Source of the DNA: Apus apus
Taxonomy: Eukaryota > Chordata > Aves > Apodiformes > Apodidae
DNA length: 64,000 nucleotides
Reading direction: 5' to 3'
Assembly (NCBI RefSeq): GCF_020740795.1
Contig: NC_067312.1
Span: 60,860,405 to 60,924,404 of the forward strand
Shown piece by piece: positions 48,401 to 61,104 of this stretch (the first letter of the stretch is position 1; the number at the start of each line of letters is the position of its first letter). The translations under genes and the position numbers were made by a program. The notes beneath the pieces are model-generated. The model was not told where the DNA came from. It searched no databases and worked only from the letters and a program-made list of their open reading frames with translations.

Positions 48401-51400
48401 ACTGTTTGTCTCCTCAGCTTCTTTCAACAATCACACTTTTTACCCTACTCTTTACTACAGAAAGGCACAGTATCTAAATAAGGCATCCTTAGTCACCTGA
48501 AACACAGTAAGGGCAGCCTTTGTCTATCACAAACTGGACACTCATCAAATGACTGTCTATCAGAAACTAGGCACAATCACTGAATGAATAAAACACACAA
48601 TGAGGAGCTGTATCAACTTAGCAAATAAATTGGTTGGTAAGACAGAGACAAAATAATATAGAAAACAAACCAAATTAATACAGTTAACACATATTTCAGA
48701 TATGGGAAGAATATTTTATTGAAAAAATTGCCTACATATATGAAATATTTACTGTTCACATATGCGATTGGGTAAAAGGACAATTTCCCTCATTTTCAGC
48801 CAACAGGTCTAAAACTTGCCTTGCCTTTTGTGGAGCTGTTTCAGCAACAGTCTCATCAAAGATTCTGCATTACCTAGGTATCTTAATTCTTTGTCTGTCA
48901 CCTGTGTATCTTAAATCAACCTGAACAATTTTAATTCGAAGTTAAGGAAATGTTCCTCCACAGTTAATATAAAAAAAAAATCAGATCCTTTACCCCTTAA
49001 ATAACACTTCAAAAACTCAGAATAAGTATACATAAAGAACACATTTAAGTACCTTTCAAAACAACCACTATATTTCATAACCCCTTCTCCATAAAAGGAT
49101 AAAGATACTATGATACAACCATTTATTTTTTAGCTGTCAAAGTAATTTGCAAACCCTATGAACACTTTGGAATAATTTCAGCTACTAACAAGATACTGCA
49201 AAGCCTATTTAACAACACTTACTAAAATAAACAGTAGTGTAAGACTGAAGATGTAAACCATCTCAACCCATTCAAACTAGAAAGAGGAATTTAGATAAGC
49301 TGAATGCAATTACTCACTGGAATTTAGCCAAGACACTGAAATTAGTGTACCTATTCTCTTTATAAGTGCAAGGGAGCTTGGGGGCTGTTTCCAAGCCATC
49401 AGAAGCATAAAGAAATTGAGTTTCATTTCTATGTGTAATTCAAGGTCAGCATTTCCAAAAGCCTGAATGTCAGCAATTCTTACAAACTGTTGCATTAAAT
49501 TAATAAACATTGGCTTCTCTGCCAACACATCACCCTCTTAGCAAATACCTTAAGCATTTACACAGGGTTTGAACCCCAGTAAAAAAAGTAACCCTTCAGT
49601 ATATCTCAGGGCTAAGTTCTTCTTTCATGGTCTGCTTTGGAGATGCCACAGGCTAGTGACAACTCAGTTGATCCTGTTCAGCTGTTCAGAACTGATGGAA
49701 GCAAAAGTGTTGCATTAGTGGGGTCAAAGACTTGCTGTTTGAAATTTTACAAAATAAGTCAGGAAAGACAGGCATCTGATTTCTGATCTTACTTTAAATA
49801 TTATGACTACAGGTCTTCCAGAATGCTCTAAGTGCTATCTTCAGTCCTCCCTTAATGACAATATCCTTTTTACTTTTTCTATGATGATTTATTCATCATC
49901 ACTTTTACTACTCCAAACAGAACACAGCATAATACAAAATTATATTTGGAAAATAATGCATTCCTAGTAGCACAGAAAGGCTACAAAGTTAACACACCTA
50001 TCTCACAAGGCACACTCAACAATTCTTGGTTTGTTCTGCATTCTGCAATTAGACTACAGGCACCTCAAAATAATCAGAGAAACAACATATCCTTCTATGG
50101 CTTTTATGAAAAACCTAGAACTTATTTTAAGAACCCTTCCCCCAAATTTCTGTTTGGGAATTAATTTTCTCAGCTCTCAGACAATGAAATAAGCAAGTAC
50201 TGTCATCCTGCTTATCATAGGCAGTAGTTGTTTACATGTATAATAGATTTCTTCCAGAAAATATACCATAAGTGATTTTTATTTTTTTTTAAAGGAACAC
50301 AAAAGACACCAAAAATAGAGAATAAATACAAACACATTCTGCCATCTCACCCATCATTCCTGAAGCTAAGAAAAAATTGCTTGTAAGACGCTGAAGAAGA
50401 GCATTCTCTGTGTGTTACTGCACAACCAATCTTAGACAGAAAAGGCAGTGAGACAATGAAAAGATCGCTGATCCAGTTGGCACATGCAACTTTTGCCTGT
50501 AAGTCAAAACTATTTTTGCTATTTTGTAGAAATGAAATTACCTTTTTGACAGAGAAGGTAGTCTGGGTTGATTTAGTTTCAGCACGCTACTGAAATTTAA
50601 ATCAGGAATATAAATAAGTTATTTTGTTCAAAATCTTGGCTTTAATTTAAAGTGACATCTTAAGAGCACTCCGTTTCTAAATACTAGAGGGAATAACTGC
50701 CATGCAACTGTCACAAATGGATAGCCTGAAAGAGTTCAGAGATGTCACAAAAACCTCTGCTCACTTTGCATGTCTTCACATTTAATATTTAGGCATATTA
50801 ATGATATTTCTCTGTATTGTCCACATAAAATGGTGAAACAAGTCACAGATTATATTGTGACTGTAAGGTAAACTTGAAGATACTTGTGCAGTTTCTAGGA
50901 AATTACAAGATATTTTGCACATTGTCTTGGTCAATTTCCAGTGAAATTAAATTAAAATAGATTAATCTTCTATGCACTTTTAAAAATGCCCTTTGCTTCT
51001 GGAACCAAAACAACATCCAGACTTCAGTGCTTTGGTGTATGACATGCTAAACATAAATGGTCCAAAGGAACTCAGCAGAGCTACTCACTGAAAAGTTTAA
51101 TGTTCATAATCTGACTATAATCCTACAGGATGTCTCTTTGTTATTTGACTCTTTCAAATTACACCTCTTTTAAAAACACCACCTCTGTATTTCATTATAT
51201 GTCTTTCCTGCTATTGTGTAAACAAATTTGTAAGAATGTAAATATTCTGTAATTTGATTTGCAGCAAAATAATTGAGAATGCCACAACTACATTCTGGGA
51301 AATATAAATTTTGTACTGTTTCATATTCTGACCTTTTAAAAATACCTCTTTCATGAGGATAACTCAGATTCTACAGATTATTTCTATACTGTGTTCCTTT

Positions 51401-51522
51401 GTTTTCATTTTCAGACATAGCTGATTCACAGGAAGATGATTTAAATTGCAAAAGGAATGTTGCCATTCACAGATGTTACACCACAGTCCTACCAAAAATT
51501 TTGGGTAAAAAACCCAAACAAG
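45464..51522 (-). other. DTWD2: DTWD2 intron, left part
   Basis: AT-rich intronic sequence with no repeat family or exon recognised. CCAAT at 45,594 and TATAAA at 45,619 form a promoter-like pair on the plus strand without any downstream gene. Short frames around 48.0-48.5 and 49.3-49.5 kb show no family motif or splice pairing. Confidence 0.6.
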
Positions 51523-51625
51523 CAAACAAAAAAACCCCAACCAACCAACAAAACAAAAACAACCAAAAAAACCACAAACAAACCACCCAAAACCAACAAC
51601 ACAAAAAACCAAACAAACAAAACCA
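51523..51625 (+). repeat. 103-base A/C-only low-complexity tract
   Basis: Between G at 51,522 and G at 51,626 the plus strand contains only A and C, in irregular AAAC, CCAA and AAC words. This gives complete strand asymmetry. It does not have a fixed period, so it is low-complexity or a decayed AAC/CAAA-type microsatellite. The long Trp/Phe/Gly/Cys-rich open frame on the minus strand here is an artefact of the tract. In the DTWD2 pre-mRNA it would be a U/G-rich stretch. Confidence 0.95.
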
Positions 51626-52212
51626 GAAAAAAATAATTTGGGCAAAAAAAAGAAAAACAGCCTCCACAAGTATATGCACTTTCTCCATCACAGCATCGCC
51701 AAACTTAAAAGTTTGTCGGTTGAGCACTCCTGCAGTGTTTCAGCCAAATTTGTTCAACAGAGATTCTTCCCCAAAAGCTGGGCAAGGAAGCAATGAACAT
51801 AAAAAAGAAATATTGCCCTTAAAAAAATAAATGAGAAAAAAGGCAAAGCTGTTATGATCATACAAGATAATGTTAGTTTTTCCACTTCTAAAAAAAATGT
51901 GGTGAATTAACCAGGGCAGAGAAAAAACATTACTGACAGCATCATCTATCTGCAGATGACATGTTTTTCACATACCAAGCTCCACACTTTGTAATTTAGC
52001 TTGCCTAAATACTGGAGAACTTGATACTAACACATGAAATTCCCATTTATTAAATAGTTGAAAGAATTGCAAGCTAAATAAGTACCTACAGAAGTTAAAA
52101 AATAGCAATGAAAATAGATACCTCACTTTTCAAAATATATCTGTAAACTAACCTGCATGTCTATATTGATAATCTTCACACATGATACTGTATGAAGTTA
52201 TAGTAAAATTCA
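51626..52212 (-). other. DTWD2 intron between A/C tract and LTR
   Basis: AT-rich, nothing recognised. Confidence 0.5.
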
Positions 52213-52218
52213 GGTTCC
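52213..52218 (+). repeat. target-site duplication, left copy (GGTTCC)
   Basis: The six bases directly before the LTR's terminal TG match the six bases after its terminal CA (GGTTCT, 52,914-52,919) at five of six positions. Confidence 0.55.
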
Positions 52219-52913
52219 TGTCACATTTTAGGGCTGGGCTGACTATTAAATGGAAGACAGATGCTCTCTATTAGGTCTTTTCCCTTCCCAGAAAGGGAAG
52301 TGAAAAAGACAAAAGAAGAAAGACTTATGGTTCAGAAAGAAATAAAAACATTTTTAATGAAACAATAACAATGAAGAAAAATAAAAAAGGTATAATAATG
52401 TTAGTAAGAAAATAATGAATTATATAAGAATATATAGAAAACCAATCTTGAGCTTTCTCAGTGACAATTACATTACCACCACTGCTGTGGGGCAGACACT
52501 GGGAAAGTCCCAGACAGGACTCAGAGGCAGACAGGAACTGGATTAAGGGATATGCAGATTAGGAGTGAAGGTAGAAGAACGGACAGTCCTCCTCAGATGC
52601 TGGTCACAGAAGACAAGAGCTTGACCCTTATAATCTCTCAGCTTTATACTAAGCATGTGTATGGGATGAAATAATGAATTTGGTCAGTTTTGGGTCACCT
52701 GTCTCATCTGCTCCTCCCCACAGGTATGACCCTCTTACATCCTTCTGTTTACAGCACTCCAACATGTCAGATAAGAAGTTTAGCAGAACCAAGGAGTGAC
52801 CTTGGTTTCTATAGGAATAAGTAACAAGCAAAAAGCCTTTCTGCATACCATTTGTATCATTACCTTAGTAATAACTGTAAACATTGAGCACTACCAGTTC
52901 TAGGAGTAGACAG
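52219..52913 (-). mobile_element. solo LTR of an endogenous retrovirus (about 695 bp)
   Basis: Read on the minus strand, the element starts TGTCTACTCC and ends AAAATGTGACA. This gives the TG...CA ends and short inverted ends (TGTC...GACA) expected of an LTR. It is flanked by near-identical 6-bp direct repeats, a length typical of class II (ERVK/alpharetroviral-like) integrations. Inside, a TATAAA box at 52,643-52,648 follows a U3-like region of about 265 bp. A GC-richer R/U5-like part and an ATTAAA word (52,353-52,358) lie beyond it. No gag, pol or env sequence is present on either side, so it is a solo LTR left by recombination. It lies in the DTWD2 intron in the gene's sense orientation. 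The family name is not determined. Confidence 0.65.
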
Positions 52914-52919
52914 GTTCTG
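52914..52919 (+). repeat. target-site duplication, right copy (GGTTCT)
   Basis: This pairs with GGTTCC at 52,213-52,218 with one mismatch, consistent with an aged 6-bp integration duplication. Confidence 0.55.
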
Positions 52920-53320
52920 AAAAACATGCTGTTAACTTTAGAAACTACAGTCACTTAGAAGAGATGTAACTGAAAAGTAAAATAACTAAAGGAAGATTGG
53001 TTCTGTCTTACCTTAAATCAGGCCAGTTCCAAAGCACAACTTTTATTGCAAGAGAACATGGTAATTCAAAATACTTAGTACCATGTATGCAGATTGTTTT
53101 GAGGAAGTCCAAAAACTACCTAATAATTCCTTGGGCTACATACTTCTCTATGAAACCAAAAGCATGGAATAGTTTGCAGTGGCCTCCTTAGCACTTCAAT
53201 TTTTTTATACAACTATTTACAACAGGCCCTTCTTCTACCTCTGCAACCATTTCTGAAGTGTTTTTACCAGGAATCTCATTACAGTCTTTGTAAGAACTCA
53301 AAATTTTAATGTCTTCTCAA
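52920..53320 (-). other. intron spacer between LTR and CR1
   Basis: Unique AT-rich sequence, nothing recognised. Confidence 0.5.
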
Positions 53321-54750
53321 AGATGCTGGAAAAGGGGAAACATAACTCCCATTTTCAAGAAGGGAAAAAAGGAAGATCCAAGGAACTATAGACCAGTCAG
53401 TCTCACCTCTGGCCCAGCAAGATCATGGAGCAGATCATCCTGAAGGCTCTGCTAAGCCACGCAGAAAACAAATGAGTAATTGGTGACAGCCAGCAGAGCT
53501 TCACCAAGGACAAATCCTGCCTCACTAATTTGGTGGCCTTCTACAATGGGGTCACAGCATCGGTGGGCAAAGGAAAAGTAAGCAACGTTCCTCTACCTGG
53601 ATGTGTACAAAAGCCTTCAACACTGTCCTGCATAACATCCTGGTATCAAAGCTGGAATGGTATGGATTCAATGCATGGACCACTCATTGGGTAAGGAACT
53701 GCCTGGATGGGTCACATTCAAAGAGTGGTGATCAACAGCTCGATGTCCAGATGGAGATCTGTGATGAGTGGTGTTCCCCAAGGATTGTTATTTGCACTGG
53801 TGCTGTTTAACATCTTTGTCAGCAACATGGACAGTGGCACTGAGTGCACCTCAGCAAGTTTGCTGACCACACCAAAGTGTGGTGAGGTCAACGCCCTGCA
53901 GGGAAGGGATGTTATCTAGAGGGACCTTGACAGGCTTGAGAAATGGGTTCATGCAAACTGCATCATGTTCAAGAAGGCCAAGTACAAGGTACTGCACCTG
54001 GGTCAGAGCAATCTCAAGCACAAACACAGACTGGGTAGAGAATGGATCGAAAACAGTCTGGAGAAGGACTTGGGGGTGTTGGTGGACGAGAAGCTCAGCA
54101 TGAACTGGCAATGTGCACTTGCTGCCCAGAAAACCAGCTGTGTCCTGGGCTGCATCAAAAAAGCATGGCCAGCAGGTCAAGAGAGGTGATTCTGCCCCTT
54201 TACTCAGCTCTAATGAGGCCACAACTGGACTACTGTGTCCAGTTCTGCAGCCCCTGACAGAAGAAGGACACAGAGTTCATGGAGAAAGTCCAGAGAAGGG
54301 TCACAAAGACAATGTGAGGGCTGGAGCAGCTCTCCCATGAGGACAGGCTGAGAGAGTTCGGGCTAGTTCGGGCTGTTCAGCTGGGAGAAGAGAAGACTCC
54401 AGGGAGACCTTACAGTGGCCTTGGAGTACCTGAAGGGGCTACAGGAAAGCTGGGGAGGCACTTTTTGCAAGGGCTTGTAGTGAGAGGACAAGGGGTAATG
54501 GATCAAAACTGGAAAAGGGGAGACTTGGGCTAGACCTAAGGAGGAAATTCTTTAGTGTGATGGTGGTGAGACACTGGAACAGGTTGCCCAGGGAACTTGT
54601 GGAAGCCCATCCCTGGAAGTGTTCAAGGCCAGGTTGGATGGGGCTTGGAGCAACCTGATCTAGTGGGAGGTGTCCCTGCCCATGCAGGTGGGTTGGGACT
54701 AGATGATCTTTAAGGTTCCTTCTAGCTCAAACCATTCTATGATTCTATTA
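53321..54750 (+). mobile_element. CR1 LINE fragment: reverse transcriptase + 3' end
   Basis: This is a 1.43-kb 5'-truncated CR1, antisense within the DTWD2 intron. It begins at the RT block equivalent to W..A.ITPIFKKG (ACTCCCATTTTCAAGAAGGG) and NYRPVSLTS. It continues with [19 protein letters not shown] (53,607-53,663) and [20 protein letters not shown] (about 53,755-53,835). An FADHTKV reading follows where active copies have FADDTKL, then [19 protein letters not shown] and [13 protein letters not shown] blocks. The 3' UTR ends with CATTCTATGATTCTATTA. The frame is broken repeatedly. A 10-bp tandem duplication (AGTTCGGGCT twice, 54,355-54,374) lies in the C-terminal part. Confidence 0.96.
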
Positions 54751-55484
54751 TATAATACTTTGCTCAGAGAATTCAACAATTTGGCACTCGTCACATCCTC
54801 CAAAGTCAAATAAAATTGTCTCCTCTTTAGAATGTCAAATAAAAGTAGTAGAAACACTTGCAACCTTTTGAAGTATCACCAAAGTAAACAATGCTTTGAA
54901 ACTTATTTCAAGATGCTTAGGCCCATCTACATATTTTGAATTTTTAATGTTACATACAATAAGGAAGGAGTAAAATTACAGTTATCACAATATTTCAAAC
55001 CATTTCCCATGATGTTTTGCATCAGTTACACCATGAATGGAAAACATTAAGTATGAAATAAGTGTCCACCCCAAAAGAAGTTTGGAAAATAAATCTATGC
55101 CTAACTGAGAACCACTTTTCTCAAAGAAAACAAACAGGATAATCAAGCATATATTTAATAAAAAAGACATAAACAGTATGTTTAGAAAATAGATTTTTTA
55201 AAAAAATAACTAATTTCTTTGGTATGGCTACACTGCAGAAAGTTCGTATTTAACTTATTAGAAAAGTAACACCAACTTTTACATTAATGAAAATCGTTAT
55301 CTGTAGAAGTTATCTAAAACGACACTTTCTAAGGTGCCAAAACCAGGCTGCTAACAGTGAAAGAGTCAGCCCTCAGTGCTGCAAGTAGATTGAAGAAAGT
55401 TTGTATGCACACATCCTGTCTTCCTGAAAGACAACATATTGCAACTTTATGTCAGGAAATAACCTAAGCTCAGTAAATCACGGA
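54751..55484 (-). other. DTWD2 intron, unique sequence
   Basis: AT-rich, nothing recognised. Confidence 0.5.
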
Positions 55485-55592
55485 GCCACTTTAGCCAAGC
55501 TGCCTGCCTTCTCTGAGCTTCAAGGTCTCTATCAGTAAGATGGTATTCACCCAGTGCTTTATAGCACTTTGACGGCTTAGAGAACAGATGAT
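55485..55592 (+). mobile_element. MIR-like (CORE-SINE) ancient SINE remnant
   Basis: In order, the DNA has GAGCCACTTTAGCCAAGCTG, then TTCTCTGAGCTTCAAGGTCT, then ATCAGTAAGATGGTA, then AGCACTTTGACGGC and a GATGATGAAG word. This follows the MIR order: a GCCACTTACTAGCTG-like word, then CTCTGAGCCTCAGTTT, then TCATCTGTAAAATGGG, then a GCGCTTTGA word. Divergence is high, as expected for an element active before the amniote radiation. Identification is by pattern recall, not alignment. Confidence 0.5.
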
Positions 55593-56519
55593 GAAGAAGC
55601 AGGAGACAAATCAGTAACAGTGACTGCTGTTACTGGAGATAAGATCAAGAGCATTTTCATTCTGATATTTTTGTGCAATATTTTTCTAAAAAAGCAATGC
55701 GAATTGCAAGGAGAAAAAGCAAAAAAGAATTACACCAACCTTTCTTATATATAGGGATAAAATAAAATCAAGATTTCCTTCAGTATCCACCTGTGCTTCT
55801 TGTATGAATACTTACAAGCAAAAGAGGCAATAAAGTAATAATAATTAAAAAACAACAAAACAAAACAAACACAAAAAAATGACAGCCTTACCATCCTTAA
55901 AGAAAGTAAAATAGTATGGTTGACAGTTAAAACAGATAGCTGAAATAAAGTCCAAGTGCAGAAAAGCTGTAGCTCTAATTTAAAAGTAATTGTTCAAATT
56001 CCTGTAAAAGAAGGTAGTTTAAGGCTGACCCAAATGGCTTACATAAAATTAAGAGCTAAATGAGAGTCCTTAAGTGCTAAGGCAAAACAGAAGCTAGGAC
56101 TGACCTAGTAATATTTGGACTATATATTTTGCACAGACAATTGAAATAGAATCCAGTTGTGGTCCGAAATTCTGAAACTCCAGATTTTCACCTATAACTA
56201 AGGAATGACACAATACTGCCATTATGTTATGTAGAAATAATTACATTTAAGTGCAATTCAAAAAGAGCACTTCATAAAATGACTACGCATTTTTAGTTAA
56301 TTTCCACACAATGCACTTTTTTGTATTCAAAGAAAGATCGAGAAATTATTTCTGGTAATATTTTACTTCTTCTGCTTACATTTAAAAAATGAATGTCAGT
56401 CAAAAGGTCAATACTTTATGCCGCACTATTCTTTCAATAATTAATACAACAGGAAAGTGCTGAAAGTAAATTCGTTCAGTGAGCAGAGTACAGATCTAGA
56501 GAATGGGGTCATGAAATGA
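55593..56519 (-). other. DTWD2 intron, unique sequence
   Basis: It contains a 33-base A/C-only run at about 55,847-55,879. No other element was recognised. Confidence 0.5.
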
Positions 56520-56700
56520 AGGAAGAAAATCTAATTACATGCATTGTCACAGCGATTTAACTTTAATTACCTGCAAACACTGGAAAACTGAAAAGGACAA
56601 TTAAATACCTCAGCATCAAAAAGTAGCATCAACGCCATGACATTGTTTGTTGGAGTCTACTAATTACTTTTGCTTTCTCTGGTTTATTTTTTTCTTATTG
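56520..56700. promoter_or_regulatory. candidate homeodomain-rich conserved non-coding element
   Basis: Three TAATTA words (56,532, 56,564 and 56,661), a CAATTAAAT word and an ATGCAT lie within 140 bases of intron. This resembles homeodomain-bound enhancers in composition. AT-rich background makes chance clustering possible, and no conservation data are available here. Confidence 0.25.
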
Positions 56701-59700
56701 TATGTGAATATAATTAGCACTTCCTTGGAAATGGAAAAGGCAGTGGAAGAAGCTCCTGAGAAGAACTTTAGCAAATGCAGATCAGAACATGTAAAGAAAG
56801 ACTGAAGCAAGGAAAAAGCCTTCAGTTAGAAAGGAAGCCCAATCAAAATGAAGAATATTTCTAGTTTCCTTTTTAGAAGATGTTCATATCCCGTAAGAAC
56901 TTCAGCACGGGAACAATGGTGCAAAACCTGCAATTATCTCTAGCATGTTTTAGCAGCAGGGTATTCAGATATTCAGTGAAGAGTTCAACAAAAAATTTGA
57001 AAGAAATGGCAAAGAAATAAATCAAAAGCAAAGTTGCTACCCAAGAGTGAAAACAGCATACACTTCTGGCACCTGGAAAATTACCTGACACTTTTCAGTC
57101 ACAAAGAAAATGTCACTGTATTGAGAGGTAATAAATACACTTATGACCAGAAAAATGTCAAATTAACTAATGTCATTCGAATTAACCTAAATGTCAGAAG
57201 GACAGACTCCTGCTGATTGCTCAGAATCATATCTCAACTGTGCATGGCTTTTTTATCTAAGGCAATTCCCAGTTCTCTCCCTCTAATTTCAGTCTTCTTA
57301 AATAGCAATTTCTGCCAGTCCTAACATAAACCACATTGTTCTTTATGGTCCAAGATATTTCCTTGAGTGTTTCAGTAGTAGCTAGCCAGCAGCTAAAATG
57401 TGAACACATCAAACATTTCAGAATATGTAATAGATTTGAACAATTATCTTTACCTTTCAAGGCATTATACAGCAAAAGATTTGAGCAACTTACTTAATAA
57501 AAACATATTTTCTTGCTACATCAAAAATTACTCAATTTAAAAACTCAACATAGAAACAAAAATTTACTATCAAAGCTAGGAGAGACTTCTGTCACCTACA
57601 GATAACTGGGCTCCCCTGTGGTTATTAGCAAAATCACCAATGTCACACACATATAGATAAAAAACATATATATAAAAAGTCAATGAAAACATGGTGTTTG
57701 TCTTCAATTACCATAAGGATACATGGTTGAGTGCATACCACTTCCTGGACCTACATTACTACACTTTTCTCCACTGCAAATGTTATTGGCCGGCCTTTGT
57801 TGCCTTGGGTTCTGATTTGCCTCCTGCCCACCTGCACTGCTGATTCCTCACTGTACATCTTTCCCCTGCACAATTAAACTGGCCATTTTCCATTTACTTA
57901 GGTGCTATGGCAAAATTTGTGCAAATTGGAGATTGTGACAAATGAAAACAGAGATAGAAGGATAAAAGGGAGGATAAAAGCAGTCTGTTAAAAAATGCAT
58001 TTATTACCTATTATTATTTGGTCCTCTTATATTCACGTGCCGAAGTCCAACCACGGCAGAGGATGAAAGACGATATTGTTCTCTGCAACTCCTCAGCTCA
58101 TTGAATAGGAAATCTTATACAAATTATTCAGAGACTAAACATCAGAAAAGGAATAAACTTAGATACAGCCAGATTACAACAGTGATTCTTGGTATCCTTC
58201 TTGCTCATTTGTTCTGGGTGTTTTCTATGTGCAGATGAATGGATGCTTTTATATTTCTGTGTTTAAATAAAATATAATCCTCTCTCAATGTGTTCAGACA
58301 GTTGCCTGTACATCTTAAACCAATGCATACTTTCATGACTGTGTAGAAGAAAGTCTTAAACCTCCTCTAGAAGGAATTTATCTAAATGGCAGATTACATT
58401 TTAGAATAGTTGCTTGCCCTAGCAAAGAAATTCTGATTTTTTTATGTACTTTTAGAAACCCACTAGGCTTGAAAACCAAAAATGCCCCAATAAAGTTTTA
58501 TTATCTGAACGTACCAGAGAACTAGACCACAAAACCCATTTTCTATTAAAAAGCACGTCATTAAAACTATTCACACACTTTTAATCATTACAGTTTGTCT
58601 ATCAATCTGTTCATGACTTTACGCATCATAACTGGAAAAATAAGTTAATTACTTTCAGCTTCTGCTCAAGTATGCATGATAATAGTTTTGTATTGGTAAT
58701 TACAGCACTGTTGCAAGTTGAATTGGTGGCAGAAGACCCTACTGCAAACTATAATTCAACATCCTACACCTATTGACACTTCTGCATTTTATCCCATCTG
58801 ATACACACTTTGCCTTAAACCAAATGAGAGTTTACAATTTCCTGTTTAGCATTTAAAGTCTCATTTTTCCTGATCAGCTTCTCCTACCTAGTAACTCCAG
58901 CAGCAACAACAGGGTTGAAAAGCAGGTGAATCTCTACAGGAATAGCTTTTTAACTTAATTATTAAAAAAAAAAAAAAATCTAAAATTATTTCTTCTGTTC
59001 CTTTAAACAAACACAGTGGCAAGAATGTTTTGAGCCATCCTGTTTGAACAAAGGTTCCATGCTCCAAGTGCTTTCATTTCTTCTGGCTGATGCAGTAGTC
59101 AGTGAGGTCCTGCCAACAGTTTGATCATCCCTTCAGTGTGTCCTACAGAAGAAGGATGAGAATGCTCTTCTGAAGAGTTCCTAGGATAAGTGCATTTCAA
59201 GCAAGTTGTTTGTTAAGATTTTCTCTCAGGACCCCCTAAGCATTTCTGAACACATGCTCACCCACCAGAGAAAGCACAGAAATTATTAAGTCGATCCACT
59301 AAGTGCTACTCACTTTAAACTGCATGAGGTTTTGATGTGACTGATGGTGATGTGACTGAGTTGGTGAAAGATTAAAACTCTGGAAACTCAGGCAGCAGTT
59401 TCTGTTGACAACTGCCCAGGCATATTACAAGATGGTCAGTGAACAATGGGAAAGACAGGAAAATCCAAAAGTATTTAATAAATATTTCATCACACTACCT
59501 TCCAAATTGTAACATATGGCTTTATCCCACGTTTCTTAGAAGCTGAGAATGAGAAAATGTTCCCTCTGCCAGATATATTGAAAAATTATCTTTTGTTCAC
59601 TGGAGTTCCAAGATAGTATAAAATCTTGACACTGCAAATTTCTAGCGTCTTTTTAGAAGACAGCACATCAACTATGAACTGGTAATAACACTTTTAATCA

Positions 59701-61104
59701 ACCAGTTTATGAGGACAAAGATTACAGCTTGCTGTCATCAGTAACACATTTTATAAACCTGCACTTTCTATTGAAGAAATGAAGTACCTTGAAGGTTTTT
59801 TGAGTACTATGGTATTTAAAACCACCAACAAGGGTTCTTAAAAACTCGATTATAACTTTTGCAAACTGAAGCATATTTAGCAGACTGTGCCCATCTTATG
59901 TATGGCCTCGGATTGTTACACAAAGGTCAGACAGAAGGGAGTAAATAAACTCATCAGGAATGATCATTTTGTAAGTGCTGACTAAGAGTATTTGTGTGGT
60001 ACCTTGAAAATTTGCAGCTTATGGCCCCAAGCAAGCTCATAAACAAATCACTGTGAAGGTCTTAGCTCAAAACTATTATGTTTACCTGAAAATCTGCAAA
60101 CTGTGTTAGTAGCTTTATGATGATGCATTTTACTACAGGATTCCTAAGATCTCACATATGTGAGTAACTGGCTATTATGAAAAAGGTTTAAAAAAGAAAT
60201 ATTATGGTAGATTTACCTCATCTACTAGAAGATCACATTTTTTCTAGTTTATGTAACAGTTCATTTCAAACCCATAAAGCTGTGTAACAAGGAACACTTA
60301 ATTCAGTTGGAAAAATGGGGAAACAATGTTTAATTACTCTTAAATTTGGCTAGGATGCCTTAGCTAACAGCCCATTAGTCATGGTAAGACATCATAAAAA
60401 CCTGGGTTGTTTTGTTGTTTCCTTTGTTTATATGAGTTGAAAACACTTCAGCAAATACTTTCAGCACAAGGGCTCCGTAAACTCATCTTCCCTGGTACAG
60501 ATGTAAGAATAAGTGCATGGAACTAAAAAACTGGTATTATTTGAGAGAAACTTGCTGGCTGTTTTGTTCACTCAGCACCAGCCATTTGGAACAACCCATC
60601 TCAAAGGGAAAAACCTTATGCCCCACAGCTTCCCATCCACTAAATATGTATCCTCAGTCATTTCCTCCTTGGTTGCCTGGAATAGGCCAATAAATTTGGG
60701 AAGGCACCTTCCCACTTTACCCACAGGACAGAGGCACACCCTTGCACTGCTTTCTGTGCCTTTCAAAGTTTGTCTGGGAGTCCTTGCAAGGTGAGGTCCC
60801 AGCACAGAGAAGATCTAGAACTTGTGCATTAACTGCTAGCCTTTGGGTACAGAAGAGGACAGCAGCGCAGACCCTGGTGGACGGAAATGCCCTACGCCAG
60901 ACACAGCCGATTCTAGACAACTCCACAATCGACAGGTAAGTCCCATGTCCAGGTGGTGGCCTGCTGCCTGGACAATCAGTACAGCAAGACTAGGACCACT
61001 TAGCGGAGCTGGGGCATCCAATCAACAGTCTCTGTTGTAGTAGCAAGGCACTAGTGAGTGCTAAGCTCAGAAGGGAATCTGCAGCCAGCAGTGCCAGAGA
61101 GTGG
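56701..61104 (-). other. DTWD2 intron, unique sequence
   Basis: Mostly AT-rich with a 15-base A run at 58,964-58,978. A less AT-rich patch at about 60,700-61,080 has several CpG dinucleotides and overlapping open frames of 60-93 codons on both strands, but no motif that I recognise. It might be an old retroelement flank. Confidence 0.5.

Noticed and set aside
51364..51727. Minus-strand frames of 83-101 codons rich in Trp, Phe, Gly and Cys
   Set aside because: They are produced by the A/C-only low-complexity tract read in reverse, with no domain or splice support.
56873..57091. 72-codon minus-strand frame with a plausible-looking C-terminus
   Set aside because: No splice acceptor in a useful position, no recognisable family, and no partner exon.
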